Shown: positions 44,401 through 50,400 of the stretch, piece after piece
Position numbering within the stretch: the stretch's first letter is position 1
How the letters are laid out: each line of letters opens with the position of its first letter
Source: Owenia fusiformis
Taxonomy: Eukaryota; Annelida; Polychaeta; Sabellida; Oweniidae
DNA length: 64,000 nucleotides
Assembly (NCBI GenBank): GCA_903813345.2
Contig: CAIIXF020000007.1
Coordinates: 13,126,714 to 13,190,713, forward strand
Direction: 5' to 3'
Position numbers and translations under genes: made by a program
The notes under the pieces: model-generated
What the model was told of the DNA's origin: nothing
The model's database searches: none
Seen by the model: the letters and a program-made list of their open reading frames with translations, nothing else

Positions 44401-47400
44401 TACATGTATATATGTCTCTTATAGGGCCCTGTGTTCTCTCTGTTGGCTTACAAGAACTACCTTCTATCTGGGGGAGAGATGGAATGGTGGTCTCCTTGGT
44501 CTGGAATTTAATATATTCTACATGTATATATGTCTCTTATAGGGCCCTGTGTTCTCTCTGTTGGCTTACAAGAACTACCTTCTATCTGGGGGGAGAGATG
44601 GAATGGTGGTCTCCTTGGTCTGGAATTTAATATATTCTACATGTATATATGTCTCTTATAGGGCCCTGTGTTCTCTCTGTTGGCTTACAAGAACTACCTT
44701 CTATCTGGGGGGAGAGATGGAATGGTGGTCTCCTTGGTCTGGAATTTAATATATTCTACATGTATATATATATGTCTTTTATAGGGTCCTGTGTTCGCTC
44801 TGTTGGCCTACAAGAACTACCTTCTATCTGGGGGGAGAGATGGAATGGAGGTCTCCTTGGTCTGGAATTTAATATATTCTACATGTATATATGTCTCTTA
44901 TAGGGCCCTGTGTTCTCTCTGTTGGCTTACAAGAACTACCTTCTATCTGGGGGGAGAGATGGGTAGGTGGTCTCCTTGGTCTGGAATTTAATATATTCTA
45001 CATGTATATATGTCTCTTATAGGGCCCTGTGTTCTCTCTGTTGGCTTACAAGAACTACCTTCTATCTGGGGGGAGAGATGGAATGGTGGTCTCCTTGGTC
45101 TGGAATTTAATATATTCTACATGTATATATGTCTCTTATAGGGCCCTGTGTTCTCTCTGTTGGCTTACAAGAACTACCTTCTATCTGGGGGGAGAGATGG
45201 AATGGTGGTCTCCTTGGTCTGGAATTTAATATATTCTACATGTATATATATATGTCTTTTATAGGGTCCTGTGTTCGCTCTGTTGGCCTACAAGAACTAC
45301 CTTCTATCTGGGGGGAGAGATGGAATGGAGGTCTCCTTGGTCTGGAATTTAATATATTCTACATGTATATATGTCTCTTATAGGGCCCTGTGTTCTCTCT
45401 GTTGGCTTACAAGAACTACCTTCTATCTGGGGGGGGAGAGATGGAATGGAGGTCTCCTTGGTCTGGAGTTTAATATATTCTACATGTATATATGTCTCTT
45501 ATAGGGTCCTGTGTTCGCTCTGTTGGCTTACAAGAACTACCTTCTATCTGGGGGGAGAGATGGAATGGTGGTCTCCTTGGTCTGGAGTTTAATATATTCT
45601 ACATGTATATATGTCTCTTATAGGGTCCTGTGTTCGCTCTGTTGGCCTACAAGAACTACCTTCTATCTGGGGGGAGAGATGGAATGGTGGTCTCCTTGGT
45701 CTGGAGTTTAATATATTCTACATGTATATATATATGTCTTTTATAGGGCCCTGTGTTCTCTCTGTTGGCTTACAAGAACTACCTTCTATCTGGGGGGAGA
45801 GATGGAATGGAGGTCTCCTTGGTCTGGAATTTAATATATTCTACATGTATATATGTCTCTTATAGGGCCCTGTGTTCTCTCTGTTGGCTTACAAGAACTA
45901 CCTTCTATCTGGGGGGGAGAGATGGAATGGAGGTCTCCTTGGTCTGGAATTTAATATATTCTACATGTATATATGTCTCTTATAGGGCCCTGTGTTCTCT
46001 CTGTTGGCTTACAAGAACTACCTTCTATCTGGGGGGAGAGATGGGTAGGTGGTCTCCTGGGTGTGGAATTTAATATATTCTACATGTATATATGTCTCTT
46101 ATAGGGCCCTGTGTTCTCTCTGTTGGCCTACAAGAACTACCTTCTATCTGGGGGGAGAGATGGAATGGTGGTCTCCTTGGTCTGGAATTTAATATATTCT
46201 ACATGTATATATGTCTCTTATAGGGGCCTGTGTTCTCTCTGTTGGCTTACAAGAACTACCTTCTATCTGGGGGGGAGAGATGGAATGGAGGTCTCCTTGG
46301 TCTGGAATTTAATATATTCTACATGTATATATGTCTCTTATAGGGCCCTGTGTTCTCTCTGTTGGCTTACAAGAACTACCTTCTATCTGGGGGGGAGAGA
46401 TGGAATGGAGGTCTCCTTGGTCTGGAATTTAATATATTCTACATGTATATATGTCTCTTATAGGGCCCTGTGTTCTCTCTGTTGGCTTACAAGAACTACC
46501 TTCTATCTGGGGGGAGAGATGGAATGGTGGTCTCCTTGGTCTGGAATTTAATATATTCTACATGTATATATGTCTCTTATAGGGCCCTGTGTTCTCTCTG
46601 TTGGCTTACAAGAACTACCTTCTATCTGGGGGGAGAGATGGAATGGTGGTCTCCTTGGTCTGGAATTTAATATATTCTACATGTATATATGTCTCTTATA
46701 GGGCCCTGTGTTCTCTCTGTTGGCTTACAAGAACTACCTTCTATCTGGGGGAGAGATGGGTAGGTGGTCTCCTGGGTGTGGAATTTAATATATTCTACAT
46801 GTATATATGTCTCTTATAGGGCCCTGTGTTCTATCTGTTGGCTTACAAGAACTACCTTCTATCTGGGGGGGGAGAGATGGAATGGAGGTCTCCTTGGTCT
46901 GGAATTTAATATATTCTACATGTATATATGTCTCTTATAGGGCCCTGTGTTCTCTCTGTTGGCTTACAAGAACTACCTTCTATCTGGGGGAGAGATGGGT
47001 AGGTGGTCTCCTGGGTGTGGAATTTAATATATTCTACATGTATATATGTCTCTTATAGGGCCCTGTGTTCTCTCTGTTGGCTTACAAGAACTACCTTCTA
47101 TCTGGGGGAGAGATGGGTAGGTGGTCTCCTGGGTGTGGAATTTAATATATTCTACATGTATATATGTCTCTTATAGGGCCCTGTGTTCTCTCTGTTGGCT
47201 TACAAGAACTACCTTCTATCTGGGGGGAGAGATGGAATGGTGGTCTCCTTGGTCTGGAATTTAATATATTCTACATGTATATATGTCTCTTATAGGGCCC
47301 TGTGTTCTCTCTGTTGGCTTACAAGAACTACCTTCTATCTGGGGGAGAGATGGGTAGGTGGTCTCCTGGGTGTGGAATTTAATATATTCTACATGTATAT

Positions 47401-50400
47401 ATGTCTCTTATAGGGCCCTGTGTTCTCTCTGTTGGCTTACAAGAACTACCTTCTATCTGGGGGGGGAGAGATGGGTAGGTGGTCTCCTTGGTCTGGAATT
47501 TAATATATTCTACATGTATATATGTCTCTTATAGGGCCCTGTGTTCTCTCTGTTGGCTTACAAGAACTACCTTCTATCTGGGGGGGGAGAGATGGGTAGG
47601 TGGTCTCCTTGGTCTGGAATTTAATATATTCTACATGTATATATGTCTCTTATAGGGCCCTGTGTTCTCTCTGTTGGCTTACAAGAACTACCTTCTATCT
47701 GGGGGGAGAGATGGGTAGGTGGTCTCCTGGGTGTGGAATTTAATATATTCTACATGTATATATGTCTCTTATAGGGCCCTGTGTTCTCTCTGTTGGCTTA
47801 CAAGAACTACCTTCTATCTGGGGGGGGAGAGATGGGTAGGTGGTCTCCTTGGTCTGGAATTTAATATATTCTACATGTATATATGTCTCTTATAGGGCCC
47901 TGTGTTCTCTCTGTTGGCTTACAAGAACTACCTTCTATCTGGGGGGGGAGAGATGGGTAGGTGGTCTCCTTGGTCTGGAATTTAATATATTCTACATGTA
48001 TATATGTCTCTTATAGGGCCCTGTGTTCTCTCTGTTGGCTTACAAGAACTACCTTCTATCTGGGGGGAGAGATGGAATGGTGGTCTCCTGGGTATGGAAC
48101 AAGAACATGGATGAAGCGGGAAATATAAAGGTTTGACATTACGGTTTATATTACATGTTAGCTATAAGCCATAGTTGTACATGGATATTGTTATTTTAGT
48201 GAATTGTTCTTCCATTTCTCACGTTCTTTGCATGATTATCACTTGAAACATTGAATTATTAACAGTGAAATGATTTTGATTTACAAATTTTCGTTTTATT
48301 GCTTCTTCAGGTAAACTCAAAAAAACTTGTTTACCTGAAGAAGTTTTATACATTGAATTATTAATATAAGAAAAAATATGATTTCTCTGAAAACATTCTG
48401 ATCTACTTCAGTGTTAAATGGAATGTCTCAGATTAAATGGAATGTCTCAGAATTCAAACAAAATTCTGATTGAAGTGTATACTTACAAACAGCTTGCACC
48501 TTTACCCACAAATAAAGTACTCAAAATCCACTTTCTTGTTCCCAACATCACATTAAATCACACAGTAGATTGTAAAGATATTATGATGCACCATCACATA
48601 GCTGTCCTCATGTTTCACTTTCCCAATGTTTCCCTTTCCTTTAGGTGAAGGAATTACCGCAGCCAAAGCATCAAACTCTTGAGGTAGGTACATGTGCAAC
48701 CAGTATTCACAATTTTGTCATCAGTTAAGGAGCCAATCAAATTATATACTGAATTGATTTTAAGAATGTCATCTTCTCCAACCCAACCTTCATTAAGTCT
48801 TGTTCTGAAATACATGTCACCATGGCAACCTAAAACAACGTTATTCATAACTCACTACATTTTGCTCTCAGAATAGTTGTTTCATCTAAGAAACGCATTG
48901 TGCATGAATATTTACAGAGTTTTTATACATTAATGTATACTTTATTCAGAAAAGGCCATTCAAAGTTTAATATGTACATGTATGTTTAACCACGCCTTCC
49001 TCCTATGATTAAGGCAAATTTTCATAAAAGGAATAAACATTTGAAGTGCCCATATATGGACTTCTAATGAATTGAAATGATATTATTTCATGCATAGATT
49101 CCTAAGCTGGAGGGAGGTGTAAGGATGCTTGTGATTCACAATGACATCCTTCTGATTGGAACAACTACGAACTCTATCTTAGTAACTAAGATAGCTGCAA
49201 AGGGATGTCCCTTGACTGGGGTGGAGCTGCAGAAGATCCCTTTAACACAGGTAAAGTACCAGCTTTGTTACTTTTGCGTCAATTTACGATACACTTCATT
49301 TAATTCATATTGAGTCAGTTTGTGCAAATATTCTTTTGGAAAGTTCTTTCATAAGTATGGCAATGTCTCTTGAATATAGTTCATGTTTAGACCAAACATA
49401 GACTGTGTTTTGACCAAATATAGACTTTGTTTTGACCAAATATAGACCATGTATAAACCATAATAAACCATGTTTAGACCAAATATAGACCATGTATAAA
49501 TCAAATATAGACCATGCATAAACCAAATGGACTGTATTTGGACCAATTATAGATCCTTTCAACATCATTTATTTATGTCTAAACCATTTTTCATATTTCA
49601 ACAGGCTAGACGTCTTAACAATAGAAAGTTGGATTTAACTCAATCTTCCTTGTATTTAGGGTCACTTTGATGATGTCCGCGGGTTGTCAATGGTTCAGTT
49701 AGCTGGTAGAGAGAATGACATCATCACAGTCGGCTATGATGGAATTATCTGCTGTTTGAACACAGTCACAAGAGAGGCTGTTTGGAAACACATGGTTAAG
49801 GTACTATATTATTGCGCATTGTTTATTGAAAATAAGCAACTCTTCATGGATCTGTAAATATTTTTATAAATTTACTTTATTGTTTTTCATATTTTGTCAA
49901 AATCATTCCAAATTGCGACACTAATCAAAGATTGGAAAACAAATGATGAATGGAACTATATTTTTCAGGGCCTTCACTTCCTGTGTGCAGACCTCTCTAT
50001 TACTGGTGAAATCCTTGTTGCTGGAACAAATAATGGGGAGCTTGTAATCTTTGATATCCAACATGGCGACAATTTTTCAATTTCTGAACAAGCGCAAATA
50101 AAAATCACAAAAGATAAACTTACTTCAGTCAAGCTCTCTGCTGATGGGAATAAAATAGCGATCGGTACAAAATCATTGATAGTTATCATGAAATGGACAG
50201 AGGTTGAGGAAAGTCAATGGGCCTGGCAGGAAATGGGTCAATGTCAAGGTCATTCTAGATCAGTGACTGGACTAGATTGGAATATAGATGGCACCCTACT
50301 ACAAAGCAGCTCTGATAAACCTGAGTTTTGCATTTGTAAGTGTCTTATGCTTATATATGCAGTCTGTGTAAGTTTGGATATTTCAAATTTCCTGCTCTAG

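Noticed and set aside
43244-47413. Some twenty overlapping frames of 66-146 codons
   Set aside because: All are readings of the 119-bp array of truncated exon copies running through intron sequence; none has its own start context or a stop that makes sense.
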